Assembly (NCBI RefSeq): GCF_003958625.1
Contig: NZ_RSEL01000007.1
Coordinates: 1 to 64,000 of the forward strand
DNA: 64,000 bases
From: Tsuneonella rigui
GTDB lineage: Bacteria > Pseudomonadota > Alphaproteobacteria > Sphingomonadales > Sphingomonadaceae
Direction: 5' to 3'
Part shown: piece after piece, positions 9,329-19,010 of the stretch
Layout of the letters: the number at the start of each line of letters is the position of its first letter
How positions within the stretch are numbered: the first letter of the stretch is position 1
Notes under the pieces: generated by a model
The model's input: only the letters and a program-made list of their open reading frames with translations
Told to the model about the DNA's origin: nothing
The model's database searches: none
Made by a program: the position numbers and the translations under genes

Positions 9329-9374
9329 CCCCCGTCTCGCTTCTCTCACGAGAAGCACTTTGGCCCGGACGGGG
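9329..9374 (+). other. Compound hairpin between rpsJ and rplC
   Basis: An inner perfect stem, GCTTCTC (9339-9345) with GAGAAGC (9350-9356) around a TCAC loop, is nested inside an outer pairing of CCCGTC (9331-9336) with GACGGG (9368-9373). It lies in the 181-base gap before rplC, about 70 bases upstream of its ATG. There is no U-run. A cis-acting RNA element for ribosomal protein regulation is plausible but unproven. Confidence 0.5.
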
Positions 9375-9444
9375 CGACGCATGAATTCCAGGGCCGAGCA
9401 AGCACGCGGGATGGTCCCGTGTGCCTCTGTAAGGAGAACGGATC

Positions 9445-10335
9445 ATGCGCTCAGGCGTGATCGCTAAGAAAGTCGGGATGACCCGCCTGTTCCAGGAGGA
9501 CGGCCGCCACGTGCCCGTCACCGTCCTGGCGCTGGAAGATTGCCAGGTGGTCTCGCACCGCACCGCCGACCGTGACGGCTACTTCGCCGTCCAGCTGGGA
9601 GCGGGCGAAGCCAAGCAGAAGAACGTCAACAAGCCGCAGCGCGAAGCTTTCGCGAAGGCGCAGGTTGGCCTCAAGATGCGCGTCGCCGAATTCCGCGTCG
9701 ATGGTGAGGATGGTCTCATCCCCGTCGGTTCGACGATCTCGGCCGAACATTTCATTGCCGGCCAGAAGGTCGACATCACCGGTCACACCCAGGGCAAGGG
9801 CTTCCAGGGCGCGATGAAGCGCTGGGGCTTCGGCGGCATGCGCGCGACGCACGGCGTCTCGATCAGCCACCGTGCGCACGGTTCGACCGGTCAGCGCCAG
9901 GATCCGGGCAAGGTCTTCAAGAACAAGAAGATGGCCGGCCACATGGGTGACAAGCAGCGCACCCAGCAGAACCTGGAAGTCGTCCGTACCGACGCAACCC
10001 GCGGCTTGATCTTCGTCAAGGGTTCGGTCCCTGGCTCGAAGAACAGCTGGATGCTGATCCGCGACGCGGTCAAGCTTTCGGCGCCCGAAGGTCTGCCGTT
10101 CCCCGGCGCGATCGTCGAGAAGAAGAGCACCGCTCCCGAGCACGAAGAAGCACCGGCCGGCATGGTCGAGGCTGCTGCCGAGCACGAAGTGATCGAGCAG
10201 GTCACTCCGGAACAGCAGGAAGTGCTGGCGCAGGAGCAGCAGGCTGGCGCGGGTGACGAAACCACCCCGGCGGTCGGCGAAGAAACCCCCGAGAGCGGCG
10301 ACAACGCCGGCTCGGACGAAGGCAAGGAGGGCTGA
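9445..10335 (+). CDS. rplC: 50S ribosomal protein L3 with acidic C-terminal tail
   Basis: 296 residues against about 210 for typical L3. The core (1 to about 227) has the 23S-binding fold with [16 protein letters not shown] and [18 protein letters not shown]. Gln150 in the latter matches the Gln that PrmB methylates in E. coli. After the normal end (FPGAIVEKK) there is a tail of about 69 residues with 19 Asp/Glu, one Lys and many Gln, Ala and Pro, likely disordered and facing solvent. Its function is unknown. AAGGAGAA lies 8 bases before ATG 9445. The stop is followed after four bases by rplD. Confidence 0.97.
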   Translation: MRSGVIAKKVGMTRLFQEDGRHVPVTVLALEDCQVVSHRTADRDGYFAVQLGAGEAKQKNVNKPQREAFAKAQVGLKMRVAEFRVDGEDGLIPVGSTISAEHFIAGQKVDITGHTQGKGFQGAMKRWGFGGMRATHGVSISHRAHGSTGQRQDPGKVFKNKKMAGHMGDKQRTQQNLEVVRTDATRGLIFVKGSVPGSKNSWMLIRDAVKLSAPEGLPFPGAIVEKKSTAPEHEEAPAGMVEAAAEHEVIEQVTPEQQEVLAQEQQAGAGDETTPAVGEETPESGDNAGSDEGKEG

Positions 10336-10339
10336 TCCC

Positions 10340-10966
10340 GTGAAGGTGAAGGTCCAGAAACTCGACGGCACCGAGGTCAAGGGCGGCCTTGAGCTGAACG
10401 ACGACGTCTTCGGTGTCGAGCCGCGGCAGGACATCCTGCACCGCGTCGTCACCTGGCAGCTGTGGAACCGGCGCGCGACCGCGCGTCCGACCCGCGAGCG
10501 CAGCGAGGTGTCGCGCACCGGCAAGAAGTTCGGTCGCCAGAAGGGTGGCGGCACGGCTCGTCACGGTGATCGTGCGGCTCCGGTGTTCATCGGCGGCGGC
10601 AAGGCGCACGGCGCCCGCAAGCGCGATTTCAACATCTCGCTTAACAAGAAGATCCGCGCTCTGGGGCTCCGCATGGCGCTCTCGAGCAAGGCGAAGGACG
10701 GTCTCGTGATCGTCGACAGCCTGGAGCTGAAGGACGCCAAGACCAAGGCGCTCAAGGGGCAGTTCGACAAGAACGGCTGGAGCGGCAAGGTCCTGGTGAT
10801 CGACGGCGACGCGGTCGAAAGCTCGTTCGCGCGGGCCGCGGGCAACTTGCCGGGCGTCAACGTCCTGCCGGCCGTGGGCGCCAACGTCTACGACATCCTG
10901 AAGCACGACACGCTGGTCCTGACCAAGGCCGCGGTCGAGAAGCTGGAGGCGCGCTTCAATGGCTAA
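10340..10966 (+). CDS. rplD: 50S ribosomal protein L4
   Basis: 208 residues. L4 binds domain I of 23S rRNA, lines the exit tunnel, and in some bacteria autoregulates the S10 operon. The open frame extends upstream inside rplC, but the family start [10 protein letters not shown] is a GTG codon at 10340, with AAGGAGG (10324-10330) nine bases upstream. The tunnel loop [23 protein letters not shown] region is present. It overlaps rplW by 8 bases, which suggests coupled translation. Confidence 0.97.
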   Translation: MKVKVQKLDGTEVKGGLELNDDVFGVEPRQDILHRVVTWQLWNRRATARPTRERSEVSRTGKKFGRQKGGGTARHGDRAAPVFIGGGKAHGARKRDFNISLNKKIRALGLRMALSSKAKDGLVIVDSLELKDAKTKALKGQFDKNGWSGKVLVIDGDAVESSFARAAGNLPGVNVLPAVGANVYDILKHDTLVLTKAAVEKLEARFNG

Positions 10967-11273
10967 GTCTGCAAAGGCGGTCGACGCGCGTCACTACGAC
11001 GTGATCGTCGCCCCGCACATCACCGAAAAGTCGACCCTGGCTTCGGAATTCAACGCGATCGTTTTCAAGGTCGCGGGCGACGCCACAAAGTCGCAGATCA
11101 AGGAGGCCGTCGAGGCCATCTACGATCGCAAGGTGGCGAAGGTGAATACCATTGTCGTCAAGGGCAAGACCAAGCGCTGGAAGGGCAAGCCCTACTCGCG
11201 CTCCGACATGAAGAAGGCGATCGTGACGCTGGCCGCCGGCCAGGACTCGATCGACATCACGAGCGGGATCTGA
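10959..11273 (+). CDS. rplW: 50S ribosomal protein L23
   Basis: 104 residues, normal. L23 sits at the exit tunnel and docks trigger factor, SRP and the translocon. It shows [10 protein letters not shown] and [20 protein letters not shown], then [20 protein letters not shown], all characteristic. ATG 10959 lies inside the end of rplD. Followed by rplB after four bases. Confidence 0.98.
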   Translation: MAKSAKAVDARHYDVIVAPHITEKSTLASEFNAIVFKVAGDATKSQIKEAVEAIYDRKVAKVNTIVVKGKTKRWKGKPYSRSDMKKAIVTLAAGQDSIDITSGI

Positions 11274-11277
11274 GGCG

Positions 11278-12114
11278 ATGGCACTCAAGAACTACAAGCC
11301 GACCAGCCCGGCCCGTCGCGGCCTGATCTTGGTCGACAAGTCCGGCCTGTGGAAGGGCAAGCCGGTCAAGGCGCTTGTCGAAGGCAAGCGCAAGACCGGC
11401 GGCCGTAACAACAAGGGCCATGTGACCTCGCGCGGCATCGCCGGCGGCCACAAGCAGAAGTACCGCTACGTCGACTTCAAGCGGCGCAAGTGGGACATGC
11501 CGGCCACCGTCGAGCGGCTCGAGTACGACCCCAACCGCACGGCCTTCATCGCGCTGGTGAAGTACGAGGACGGCGAGCTCGCCTACATCCTCGCGCCGCA
11601 GCGTCTCGCCGTCGGCGACACGGTCGTCGCGGGCGAGAAGACCGATACCAAGCCGGGCAACGCGATGCTGCTGGGCACCATGCCGGTCGGCACCATCTGC
11701 CACAACGTGGAGATGAAGCCGGGCAAGGGCGGTCAGATCGCCCGTTCGGCCGGCACTTACGTGCAGGTCGTCGGCCGTGACCGCGGGATGGTGATCGTTC
11801 GCCTGAACAGCGGCGAGCAGCGCTACCTGCGTTCGGATTGCATGGGCACGGTTGGCGCGGTCTCGAACCCCGACAACCAGAACCAGAACTTCGCCAAGGC
11901 CGGCCGCAGCCGCTGGATGGGCAAGCGTCCGCTGACCCGCGGCGTTGCGAAGAACCCGGTCGATCACCCGCACGGCGGTGGCGAAGGCCGGACCTCGGGC
12001 GGCCGTCACCCGGTCACCCCGTGGGGCAAGCCGACCAAGGGTGCCCGCACCCGCCACAACAAGGCGACGGACAAGATGATCATCCGTTCGCGTCACGCCA
12101 AGAAGAAGAGGTAA
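11278..12114 (+). CDS. rplB: 50S ribosomal protein L2
   Basis: 278 residues, full length. L2 is required for 30S-50S association and peptidyl transferase activity. The signature [21 protein letters not shown], including the functionally important His of HPHGGGEG, is intact. The N-terminal [13 protein letters not shown] and the RNA-binding [12 protein letters not shown] are typical. Tightly packed in the S10 operon between rplW and rpsS. Confidence 0.99.
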   Translation: MALKNYKPTSPARRGLILVDKSGLWKGKPVKALVEGKRKTGGRNNKGHVTSRGIAGGHKQKYRYVDFKRRKWDMPATVERLEYDPNRTAFIALVKYEDGELAYILAPQRLAVGDTVVAGEKTDTKPGNAMLLGTMPVGTICHNVEMKPGKGGQIARSAGTYVQVVGRDRGMVIVRLNSGEQRYLRSDCMGTVGAVSNPDNQNQNFAKAGRSRWMGKRPLTRGVAKNPVDHPHGGGEGRTSGGRHPVTPWGKPTKGARTRHNKATDKMIIRSRHAKKKR

Positions 12115-12119
12115 TCGAG

Positions 12120-12395
12120 ATGGCTCGTTCCGTCTGGAAAGGTCCGTTCGTCGACCTCCACCTGCTGAAGAAGGCCGAGGACGCGCAGGAGAAGAACGCG
12201 CGCGGTGCGATCAAGACCTGGTCGCGTCGCAGCACGATCCTGCCGCAGTTCGTGGGCCTGACCTTCAGCGTCTACAACGGCCAGAAGTTCATTCCGGTCT
12301 CCGTCAACGAAGACATGGTCGGCCACAAGCTCGGTGAGTTCTCGCCCACGCGGAACTTCCCCGGCCACGCCGCCGACAAGAAGGGCAAGCGCTGA
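12120..12395 (+). CDS. rpsS: 30S ribosomal protein S19
   Basis: 91 residues. S19 lies in the 30S head and contacts S13 and the A-site finger bridge. Conserved [12 protein letters not shown] marks the start at ATG 12120; the open frame extends upstream but that part is shadow. [21 protein letters not shown] and [14 protein letters not shown] are diagnostic. Its stop TGA shares one base with the rplV start (TGATG), indicating coupling. Confidence 0.98.
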   Translation: MARSVWKGPFVDLHLLKKAEDAQEKNARGAIKTWSRRSTILPQFVGLTFSVYNGQKFIPVSVNEDMVGHKLGEFSPTRNFPGHAADKKGKR

Positions 12396-12772
12396 TGGGC
12401 AAGCAGAAAGCCCCCCGCCGCGTCGGCGACAACGAGGCTCTGGCCGTCGGCACCACGATCCGTGGTTCGGCGCAGAAGCTGAACCTCGTCGCTGCGCTGA
12501 TCCGCGGCCGCAAGGCCGAAGAGGCGATGAACATCCTGACCTTCTCCAAGAAAGCGATGGCCCGCGACGCATCGAAGGTGCTCGCGAGCGCGATCGCCAA
12601 CGCCGAGAACAACCACAACCTCGATGTCGACGCGCTCGTCGTCGCCGAGGCGTCGGTCGGCAAGTCGGTCACAATGAAGCGCTTCCACACCCGTGGTCGC
12701 GGCAAGTCGACCCGCATCCTGAAGCCGTTCAGCCGGCTCCGGATCGTGGTGCGTGAAAGCGAGGAGGCCTGA
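12395..12772 (+). CDS. rplV: 50S ribosomal protein L22
   Basis: 125 residues. L22 lines the peptide exit tunnel near the macrolide site through a beta hairpin. Seen here: [24 protein letters not shown]-like N-terminal half, and [15 protein letters not shown] containing the tunnel-loop residues. The start overlaps the rpsS stop by one base. rpsC follows after three bases. Confidence 0.98.
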   Translation: MGKQKAPRRVGDNEALAVGTTIRGSAQKLNLVAALIRGRKAEEAMNILTFSKKAMARDASKVLASAIANAENNHNLDVDALVVAEASVGKSVTMKRFHTRGRGKSTRILKPFSRLRIVVRESEEA

Positions 12773-12775
12773 TCC

Positions 12776-13480
12776 ATGGGTCATAAATCGAACCCCGTCG
12801 GCCTGCGCCTGCAGATCAACCGGACCTGGGACAGCCGCTGGTACGCCGAAGGGCGCGACTACGCGAAGCTGCTCAGCGAAGACATCGAGATCCGCAAGTA
12901 CATCGTCGACAACATGCCGCAGGCCGCGATCAGCAAGGTCGTGATCGAGCGTCCGGCCAAGCTGTGCCGCGTGTCGATCTATGCCGCCCGCCCGGGCGTC
13001 ATCATCGGCAAGAAGGGCGCGGACATCGAGAAGCTGCGCGCCAAGCTCGCGACCATGACCGCGAGCGACGTGAAGCTGAACATCGTCGAGATCCGCAAGC
13101 CCGAGATCGACGCCAAGCTCGTCGCCCAGGGCATCGCCGACCAGCTGGTCCGCCGCGTGGCGTTCCGCCGGGCGATGAAGCGCGCGATGCAGTCGGCCAT
13201 GCGCCTGGGTGCCGAAGGCATCAAGGTGATGTGCGGCGGCCGTCTCGGCGGCGCCGAGATCGCCCGTGTCGAACAGTACCGCGAAGGCCGCGTTCCGCTG
13301 CATACTCTGCGCGCGAACGTCGACTATGCCGATGCCGAGGCGCTGACCGCGTACGGCATCATCGGCATCAAGGTGTGGATCTTCAAGGGCGAGATCCTCG
13401 GCCATGATCCGACCGCGCAGGACCGCCTGATGATGGAGGCCCAGACTTCGGGCGTCCGTCCGGCTTCCGACCGGCGCTAA
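12776..13480 (+). CDS. rpsC: 30S ribosomal protein S3
   Basis: 234 residues. S3 forms part of the mRNA entry tunnel and has mRNA helicase activity with S4 and S5. The KH type-II domain shows [14 protein letters not shown] with the GKKG loop. The C-terminal domain shows RMGAEG-like [21 protein letters not shown]. The start [14 protein letters not shown] is canonical. In the S10 operon between rplV and rplP. Confidence 0.98.
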   Translation: MGHKSNPVGLRLQINRTWDSRWYAEGRDYAKLLSEDIEIRKYIVDNMPQAAISKVVIERPAKLCRVSIYAARPGVIIGKKGADIEKLRAKLATMTASDVKLNIVEIRKPEIDAKLVAQGIADQLVRRVAFRRAMKRAMQSAMRLGAEGIKVMCGGRLGGAEIARVEQYREGRVPLHTLRANVDYADAEALTAYGIIGIKVWIFKGEILGHDPTAQDRLMMEAQTSGVRPASDRR

Positions 13481-13495
13481 GGTAGAGCAAGAGAC

Positions 13496-13930
13496 ATGCT
13501 GCAACCGAAAAAGACCAAGTTCCGCAAGGCCTTCAAGGGCCGGATCAAGGGTGACGCCAAGGGCGGCACGAGCCTCAACTTCGGCTCGTACGGCCTCAAG
13601 GCGCTTGAGCCCGAGCGGGTCACCGCGCGCCAGATCGAGGCGGCTCGCCGTGCGATCACGCGTCACATCAAGCGTCAGGGACGCCTGTGGATCCGCGTGT
13701 TCCCGGACGTGCCGGTGTCGAAGAAGCCGGCCGAAGTCCGCCAGGGCAAGGGCAAGGGCTCGATTGAATACTGGGCCGCCCGCGTGAAGCCGGGCCGCGT
13801 GTTGTTCGAGCTCGACGGCGTTCCGGGTCCGCTCGCGGCCGAAGCGTTCAGCCGCGCGGCGATGAAGCTGCCGATCAAGACCAAGGTTATCGCTCGTCTG
13901 GGCGACACCAGCCACCTGGGAGCCGAATAA
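13496..13930 (+). CDS. rplP: 50S ribosomal protein L16
   Basis: 144 residues. L16 organises the 23S A-site and peptidyl transferase region and binds late in assembly. [37 protein letters not shown] and [16 protein letters not shown] are conserved. The RMGKGKG-type loop reads [16 protein letters not shown]. Its stop TAA overlaps the rpmC start by one base (TAATG). Confidence 0.98.
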   Translation: MLQPKKTKFRKAFKGRIKGDAKGGTSLNFGSYGLKALEPERVTARQIEAARRAITRHIKRQGRLWIRVFPDVPVSKKPAEVRQGKGKGSIEYWAARVKPGRVLFELDGVPGPLAAEAFSRAAMKLPIKTKVIARLGDTSHLGAE

Positions 13931-14163
13931 TGGCCAAGAAACCCGCCGCCGCGACCGGCAGCAAGGTCGAGGACATGCGCACCAAGACCGACGATCAGCT
14001 CGGCGAGCAGCTCGTCGACCTGAAGCGTGAAGCGTTCAACCTGCGCTTCCAGGCCGCCACGAACCAGCTGGAGCGCCCCGCGCGCATCAAGGAAGTTCGC
14101 CGCGACATCGCGCGCATCAAGACGCTGCAGGGCGAGCGTACTCGCGCTGCCGAAGCGAAGTAA
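13930..14163 (+). CDS. rpmC: 50S ribosomal protein L29
   Basis: 77 residues, slightly longer than the usual 63-70, with a short Ala/Lys extension ([12 protein letters not shown]) ahead of the helical-hairpin core ([14 protein letters not shown], then [17 protein letters not shown] and [15 protein letters not shown]). L29 sits at the exit tunnel and helps SRP and trigger factor bind. Start overlaps the rplP stop. Confidence 0.96.
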   Translation: MAKKPAAATGSKVEDMRTKTDDQLGEQLVDLKREAFNLRFQAATNQLERPARIKEVRRDIARIKTLQGERTRAAEAK

Positions 14164-14173
14164 GGAAGGCACG

Positions 14174-14464
14174 ATGCCCAAGCGTATTCTCACCGGGACC
14201 GTCGTCTCCGACAAGACCGACAAGACCGTGACCGTGCTGGTCGAGCGCAAGGTGAAGCACCCGCTCTACGGCAAGATCATCCGGCGCTCGAAGAAGTACC
14301 ACGCCCACGACGAGGGCAACGAGTACCACCCGGGCGACGTCGTGCGGATCGAAGAGACCCGCCCGATTTCGAAGACCAAGACCTGGGCCGTCAAGGACCG
14401 CGTCGTGGCCGGTGGTGTGCAGGCGGTGGAAGCCGACCTCGACGTCGCCGAAGCCGGCAACTGA
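14174..14464 (+). CDS. rpsQ: 30S ribosomal protein S17
   Basis: 96 residues. An OB-fold primary 16S-binding protein. The upstream open frame is shadow; [19 protein letters not shown] sets ATG 14174, preceded by [28 protein letters not shown] and [10 protein letters not shown]-like [13 protein letters not shown] match the family. The C-terminus carries about 10-15 extra residues. A 62-base gap with a TGCCGGA/TCCGGCA hairpin precedes rplN. Confidence 0.97.
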   Translation: MPKRILTGTVVSDKTDKTVTVLVERKVKHPLYGKIIRRSKKYHAHDEGNEYHPGDVVRIEETRPISKTKTWAVKDRVVAGGVQAVEADLDVAEAGN

Positions 14465-14526
14465 GCCAGATTTTTTAGGAACTGCCGGACTGGTTCCGGC
14501 AAGCCGAACGAGAAGGAACCGGATCT

Positions 14527-14895
14527 ATGATCCAGATGCAATCCACGCTCGACGTCGCCGACAACAGCGGCGCCAAGCGCGTCCAGTGCATCAAGGTGCT
14601 GGGCGGATCGAAGCGCCGCACTGCCGGCGTGGGCGACGTGATCGTCGTCTCCGTCAAGGAAGCGCAGCCACGCACCCGCGTGAAAAAGGGTGACGTTCAC
14701 CGCGCGGTGATCGTGCGCACTCGCAAGGACGTGCGCCGCGCCGACGGCAGCGTGATCCGCTTCGACAGCAACGCCGCGGTGCTGGTCAACAAGAACGAGG
14801 AGCCGATCGGCACCCGTATCTTCGGGCCTGTGGTGCGCGAACTGCGCGGCCGCGGCTTCATGAAGATCATCAGCCTCGCTCCGGAGGTTTTGTGA
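14527..14895 (+). CDS. rplN: 50S ribosomal protein L14
   Basis: 122 residues, standard. L14 forms intersubunit bridge B8 with 16S rRNA. Conserved [19 protein letters not shown], the [15 protein letters not shown] loop, [10 protein letters not shown] and GPVVRELR are visible. Its stop TGA shares one base with the ATG of rplX. Confidence 0.99.
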   Translation: MIQMQSTLDVADNSGAKRVQCIKVLGGSKRRTAGVGDVIVVSVKEAQPRTRVKKGDVHRAVIVRTRKDVRRADGSVIRFDSNAAVLVNKNEEPIGTRIFGPVVRELRGRGFMKIISLAPEVL

Positions 14896-15218
14896 TGGCC
14901 GCCGCTAAGATCAAGAAGGGCGACAACGTTGTCGTCTTGTCGGGCAAGGACAAGGGCCGTACCGGTACCGTTCAGGCCGTGAGCCCCAAGGACGGCAAGG
15001 TTGTCGTCGACGGGATCAACGTCACCGCCCGTCACCGCAAGCCGAGCCAGCAGAACCCGCAGGGTGGCATCGACCGCAAGCCGGCCCCGATGCACATCTC
15101 GAAGGTGGCGCTGGCCGATCCCAAGGACGGCAAGCCGACCCGCGTCCGGTTCGAAACGAACAAGGACGGCCGCAAGGTCCGTGTCGCCGTCAAGTCCGGG
15201 GAGACCATCGATGGCTGA
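14895..15218 (+). CDS. rplX: 50S ribosomal protein L24
   Basis: 107 residues. L24 is an assembly initiator that binds the 5' end of 23S rRNA. The KOW motif is clear ([20 protein letters not shown]). ATG 14895 is preferred over the adjacent GTG 14892 because ATG overlaps the rplN stop in the common TGATG style. The C-terminal region overlaps rplE by 8 bases. Confidence 0.97.
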   Translation: MAAAKIKKGDNVVVLSGKDKGRTGTVQAVSPKDGKVVVDGINVTARHRKPSQQNPQGGIDRKPAPMHISKVALADPKDGKPTRVRFETNKDGRKVRVAVKSGETIDG

Positions 15219-15804
15219 TGCCAGCTACACTCCGCGCCTGAAGGCGAAGTACGAGGCCGAGATCGCGAAGGCGATGACCGAGAAGTTCGGTTACAAGAAC
15301 GCGATGGAAGTGCCCAAGCTCGAGAAGATCACGCTCAACATGGGCGTGGGCGAGGCGAGCCAGGACAAGAAGAAGGTCCAGACCGCGGCCGAGGAAATGG
15401 CGCTGATCGCTGGCCAGAAGCCGGTCATCACCAAGGCCAAGAAGTCGATCGCGCAGTTCAAGCTGCGTGAAGGCATGCCGATCGGTGCGAAGGTGACCCT
15501 CCGCCGCGAACGCATGTACGAGTTCCTCGACCGTCTCGTGACCGTCGCCATGCCCCGCATCCGCGACTTCCGCGGGCTGAACCCGAAGAGCTTCGACGGG
15601 CGCGGCAACTATGCGATGGGCCTGAAGGAACAGATCATCTTCCCGGAAATCTCGTACGACAAGATCGAGAAGGTCCGGGGGATGGACATCATCGTGACCA
15701 CCACCGCGAAGACCGACGACGAGGCGCGCGAGCTGCTGCGCCTGTTCGGCTTCCCGTTCCCGCGTGAAGAAGCCGCTGCTGAAGAGCAGCAGGCTGCCGC
15801 GTGA
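15211..15804 (+). CDS. rplE: 50S ribosomal protein L5
   Basis: 197 residues. L5 binds 5S rRNA and contacts P-site tRNA. The frame is open from 15001, but [18 protein letters not shown] starts at ATG 15211, inside the end of rplX. Signatures: [37 protein letters not shown] and [23 protein letters not shown] short acidic/Gln tail ([12 protein letters not shown]) extends the normal C-terminus slightly. Confidence 0.98.
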   Translation: MADASYTPRLKAKYEAEIAKAMTEKFGYKNAMEVPKLEKITLNMGVGEASQDKKKVQTAAEEMALIAGQKPVITKAKKSIAQFKLREGMPIGAKVTLRRERMYEFLDRLVTVAMPRIRDFRGLNPKSFDGRGNYAMGLKEQIIFPEISYDKIEKVRGMDIIVTTTAKTDDEARELLRLFGFPFPREEAAAEEQQAAA

Positions 15805-15833
15805 TCACCGTTTAAGGAAGAGAGCTTAAGTCC

Positions 15834-16139
15834 ATGGCGAAACTGAGTTCCATCAACAAGAACGAGCGGCGCAAGAAGCTGGTGAAGAAGTATGCCGGCA
15901 AGTACGCCCGGCTGAAGGCGATTGCCGACGACAAGTCGCTCGACGATGGCGAGCGCCTGATCGCGCGCCTGAAGCTGGCGGAAATCCCGCGCAATGCGAA
16001 CCCGACCCGGGTGCGCAACCGCTGTTCCACCACCGGCCGCCCGCGCGGCTACTACCGCAAGTTCGGCCTCAACCGCATCGAACTGCGCGACCTCGGCAAC
16101 AAGGGCCTGATTCCGGGCCTGACCAAGTCGAGCTGGTGA
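15834..16139 (+). CDS. rpsN: 30S ribosomal protein S14 (zinc-free form)
   Basis: 101 residues, the long C-minus form without CxxC zinc ligands. S14 is in the 30S head near the decoding site. N-terminal basic helix [16 protein letters not shown] and C-terminal [19 protein letters not shown] are diagnostic. Gap to rplE is 29 bases; rpsH follows after 11. Confidence 0.98.
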   Translation: MAKLSSINKNERRKKLVKKYAGKYARLKAIADDKSLDDGERLIARLKLAEIPRNANPTRVRNRCSTTGRPRGYYRKFGLNRIELRDLGNKGLIPGLTKSSW

Positions 16140-16150
16140 GGGTTTAGAAG

Positions 16151-16546
16151 ATGGCTATGACCGATCCCCTGGGTGATATGCTCACCCGCATCCGCAACGG
16201 CCAGCAGGCGAAGAAGGACAGCGTCCTCACGCCCGCCAGCAAGCTGCGTGCAAACGTTCTCGAAGTGCTCAAGCGCGAAGGCTACATCCGTGGTTTCAGC
16301 GAAGACGCTTCGGGCGCGCACCCCGCGCTGCGGATCGAACTCAAGTATTTCGAAGGCGAGCCCGCGATCAAGCACGTGGCCCGCGTCTCCAAGCCGGGCC
16401 GCCGCGTCTACTCGGGTTCCAAGGAACTGCCGACGATCCGCAATGGCCTTGGCATCACCATCGTCTCGACGCCGCGCGGCGTGCTCTCGGATGCCGAAGC
16501 GCGCAGCCAGAACGTCGGCGGCGAAGTGCTGGCGGAGGTGTTCTGA
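16151..16546 (+). CDS. rpsH: 30S ribosomal protein S8
   Basis: 131 residues. A primary 16S-binding protein and, in E. coli, the spc operon repressor. [19 protein letters not shown] and the C-terminal [16 protein letters not shown] box are typical. Its stop overlaps the rplF start by one base (TGATG). Confidence 0.98.
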   Translation: MAMTDPLGDMLTRIRNGQQAKKDSVLTPASKLRANVLEVLKREGYIRGFSEDASGAHPALRIELKYFEGEPAIKHVARVSKPGRRVYSGSKELPTIRNGLGITIVSTPRGVLSDAEARSQNVGGEVLAEVF

Positions 16547-17079
16547 TGAGCCGCATCGGTAAACGGCCGGTGGCGATCCCCAGCGGGGTTACTGCCGACA
16601 TCAACGGCAACGTCCTGTCGGTGAAGGGGCCCAAGGGCACCCTCTCGCTCGGCATGTCGGACCTGATCAACTACACGGTTGAGGACGGCGGCATCTCGGT
16701 GATGCCGGCGAACGACAGCAAGCAGGCGCGTGCCTTCTGGGGCATGCAGCGCACGCTGGTGTCGAACCTGGTCGAAGGCGTGACGAGCGGCTTCACCAAG
16801 ACGCTCGACATCAAGGGCGTCGGCTACCGCGCATCGGCGCAGGGCAAGAAGCTCAAGCTGCAGCTCGGCTACAGCCATGACGTCGATCTCGAAGTGCCGG
16901 AAGGCCTCGAGGTGAAGACCCCCGACCAGACCACGGTCGAGGTGTCGGGCATCGACAAGCAGGCCGTGGGCCAGTTCGCTGCCGAAATCCGCCGTTGGCG
17001 CAAGCCGGAGCCCTACAAGGGCAAGGGCATCGCCTATCGCGGCGAGTACATCTTCCGCAAGGAAGGGAAGAAGAAGTAA
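16546..17079 (+). CDS. rplF: 50S ribosomal protein L6
   Basis: 177 residues. L6 lies at the GTPase-associated centre near [18 protein letters not shown], the [16 protein letters not shown] motif and the C-terminal [15 protein letters not shown] are conserved. rplR begins one base after the stop. Confidence 0.99.
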   Translation: MSRIGKRPVAIPSGVTADINGNVLSVKGPKGTLSLGMSDLINYTVEDGGISVMPANDSKQARAFWGMQRTLVSNLVEGVTSGFTKTLDIKGVGYRASAQGKKLKLQLGYSHDVDLEVPEGLEVKTPDQTTVEVSGIDKQAVGQFAAEIRRWRKPEPYKGKGIAYRGEYIFRKEGKKK

Positions 17080-17080
17080 G

Positions 17081-17425
17081 ATGGCCAAGCTTTCCCTCTT
17101 CGAGCGCCGCCGCCGTCGCGTGCGCACCGCGATCAAGGCTCGTGCGGGCGACCGTCCACGCCTGTCGATCCACCGCACCGGCCGGCACATCTATGCGCAG
17201 GTCATCGACGACGCGCAGGGCCGCACGCTGGCCGCTGCGAGCACCTTGGGCGTCAAGTCCTCGGGCGCGAACGTCGATGCCGCCGTGCAGGTCGGCAAAA
17301 CCATCGCCGAAGCCGCCAAGAAGGCCGGCGTGAGCACGGTCGTGTTCGACCGCGGCGGGTTCCTTTTCCATGGCCGCGTGAAAGCGCTGGCCGACGCCGC
17401 CCGCGAAGGCGGGCTGGAGTTCTGA
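17081..17425 (+). CDS. rplR: 50S ribosomal protein L18
   Basis: 114 residues. L18 binds 5S rRNA with L5 in the central protuberance. [39 protein letters not shown] and [19 protein letters not shown] match the family. Its TGA shares one base with the rpsE start. Confidence 0.98.
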   Translation: MAKLSLFERRRRRVRTAIKARAGDRPRLSIHRTGRHIYAQVIDDAQGRTLAAASTLGVKSSGANVDAAVQVGKTIAEAAKKAGVSTVVFDRGGFLFHGRVKALADAAREGGLEF

Positions 17426-18210
17426 TGATGGCTGACAACGAAAACACTGCCGAGACCGAGAACGCGGTCGTGAACGCCGAACCGGCGATCGCCGACACTT
17501 CGTCGGAAGCGGCTGACACGCAGAGCGCGGACCAGGGCGCGCACGAGCAGCCCCGCGGTCGTGGTGGCCGTGGCGGCGGCGACCGTGGCGGTCGCGGCGG
17601 CCAGGGTGGCCGTGGCGGTCAGGGCGGCCGTGGTGGCCGGCGCGACGATCGTCGCGGCGGACGCGAGGAAGAAGACGACGGCATCATCGAAAAGCTGGTC
17701 CATATCAACCGCGTCTCGAAGACGGTGAAGGGCGGCAAGCGCTTCGGCTTCGCGGCGCTGGTCGTCGTGGGCGACGGTTCGGGCCGGGTCGGCTTCGGTC
17801 ATGGTAAGGCGCGCGAAGTGCCGGAAGCCATCACCAAGGCGACCGCCTCGGCCAAGAAGAAGATGATCCGCGTTCCGCTCAAGGAAGGCCGCACCCTGCA
17901 CCACGACGGCAAGGGCCGTTTCGGCGCCGGCAAGGTCAACGTCCGCAGCGCACCTGCGGGTACCGGCATCATCGCCGGCGGCCCGATGCGCGCCGTGTTC
18001 GAAAGCCTTGGCGTGGCCGACGTGGTGACCAAGTCGGTCGGCACGTCCAACCCCTACAACATGATCCGCGCCACCTTCGCCGCGCTGCAGGACCAGACTT
18101 CGCCGAAGTCGGTTGCGCAGCGTCGCGGCAAGAAGGTCGCCGACCTCCTGGGTCGCGGCGGCGCGAGCGAGGCGGAGGCCGAAGCCGACGCCGCGGCGAT
18201 GGTGGAGTAA
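17425..18210 (+). CDS. rpsE: 30S ribosomal protein S5 with N-terminal RGG-rich extension
   Basis: 261 residues against about 167 in E. coli. The S5 core starts near residue 85 ([19 protein letters not shown]) and is complete, including [17 protein letters not shown] and [15 protein letters not shown]. Ahead of it are an acidic/Ala segment (about 5-42) and an RGG-box-like block (44-80; [21 protein letters not shown]). Such repeats bind RNA and can phase-separate in other proteins, and this part is likely disordered. S5 secures decoding accuracy at the mRNA entry. ATG 17425 overlaps the rplR stop; ATG 17428 is an alternative. Confidence 0.97.
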   Translation: MMADNENTAETENAVVNAEPAIADTSSEAADTQSADQGAHEQPRGRGGRGGGDRGGRGGQGGRGGQGGRGGRRDDRRGGREEEDDGIIEKLVHINRVSKTVKGGKRFGFAALVVVGDGSGRVGFGHGKAREVPEAITKATASAKKKMIRVPLKEGRTLHHDGKGRFGAGKVNVRSAPAGTGIIAGGPMRAVFESLGVADVVTKSVGTSNPYNMIRATFAALQDQTSPKSVAQRRGKKVADLLGRGGASEAEAEADAAAMVE

Positions 18211-18215
18211 TTCCA

Positions 18216-18392
18216 ATGCCCAAGATCAAGCTCAAGCAGATCGGCAGCCCGATCCGCCGTCCCGAAAGCCAGAAGAAGGTCCTGATCGGCCTCGGCCTCG
18301 GCAAGATGCACCGCGTAGTGGAGGTCGAGGATTCGGCCGAAGTCCGCGGGGCGATCGCCAAGCTGCCGCACATGGTCGAGATCGTCGACTGA
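18216..18392 (+). CDS. rpmD: 50S ribosomal protein L30
   Basis: 58 residues, the normal bacterial size. [20 protein letters not shown], the loop [15 protein letters not shown] and the C-terminal PHMVEIVD are the L30 signature. ATG 18216 follows the rpsE stop by five bases. A stable hairpin and 67 bases separate it from rplO. Confidence 0.95.
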   Translation: MPKIKLKQIGSPIRRPESQKKVLIGLGLGKMHRVVEVEDSAEVRGAIAKLPHMVEIVD

Positions 18393-18402
18393 CATCCCGC
18401 CG

Positions 18403-18422
18403 TGCCCGGCTGCGGCCGGGCA
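18403..18422 (+). other. Hairpin between rpmD and rplO
   Basis: A perfect 8-base stem, TGCCCGGC (18403-18410) with GCCGGGCA (18415-18422), closes a TGCG loop on a C-G pair, that is, a UNCG-type tetraloop. No U-run follows. Probably an intra-operon stability or processing element. Confidence 0.5.
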
Positions 18423-18459
18423 GGCATAGCGCGACAAAAGCGAAAGCGAGTGCACTGAT

Positions 18460-18996
18460 ATGAAACTGAACGACATCCGCGACAACGCCGGGGCCCGCCA
18501 TCGCAAGATGCGCGTCGGCCGCGGCATCGGCTCGGGCAAGGGCAAGACCGCTGGCCGCGGCCAGAAGGGCGCCAAGGCGCGCTCGGGCGTGTCCATCGCC
18601 GGGTTCGAAGGCGGTCAGATGCCGCTCCACATGCGGATCCCGAAGCGCGGCTTCAACGCGCTGAACCCGAAGGACTACGCCGAGGTGAACCTGGGCATGG
18701 TCCAGAAGTTCATCGACGCCGGCAAGCTCGACGCCAAGGGCACAATCGACCACGACGCGCTCAAGGCCGCGGGCCTTGGCCGCAGCGCCAAGCACGGCGT
18801 GCGCCTGCTCGGCAAGGGCGTGCTGACTTCGAAGGTCAGCTTCAAGGTCGCCGGCGCCAGCAAGGGCGCGATCGAGGCGGTCGAGAAGGCCGGCGGCTCG
18901 GTCGAGGTAATCGCCAAGGCGCAGCCCGAGCACGAGAAGAAGGCCGCCCGTGCGGAGGCCAACAAGGCTGCCCGCGCCGACAAGGCTGCGAAGTAA
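18460..18996 (+). CDS. rplO: 50S ribosomal protein L15
   Basis: 178 residues, longer than the usual 145-160 because of an Ala/Lys/Glu tail ([19 protein letters not shown]). The N-terminal region [20 protein letters not shown] and [20 protein letters not shown] is diagnostic. L15 stabilises the central 23S junction during late assembly. Precedes secY as in most bacteria. Confidence 0.98.
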   Translation: MKLNDIRDNAGARHRKMRVGRGIGSGKGKTAGRGQKGAKARSGVSIAGFEGGQMPLHMRIPKRGFNALNPKDYAEVNLGMVQKFIDAGKLDAKGTIDHDALKAAGLGRSAKHGVRLLGKGVLTSKVSFKVAGASKGAIEAVEKAGGSVEVIAKAQPEHEKKAARAEANKAARADKAAK

Positions 18997-19010
18997 GCGA
19001 ACAATCGGTG

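Noticed and set aside
12272-13915. 547-codon antisense frame over rpsC-rplP
   Set aside because: Covers several conserved genes on the plus strand and has no recognisable domain; a codon-bias shadow.
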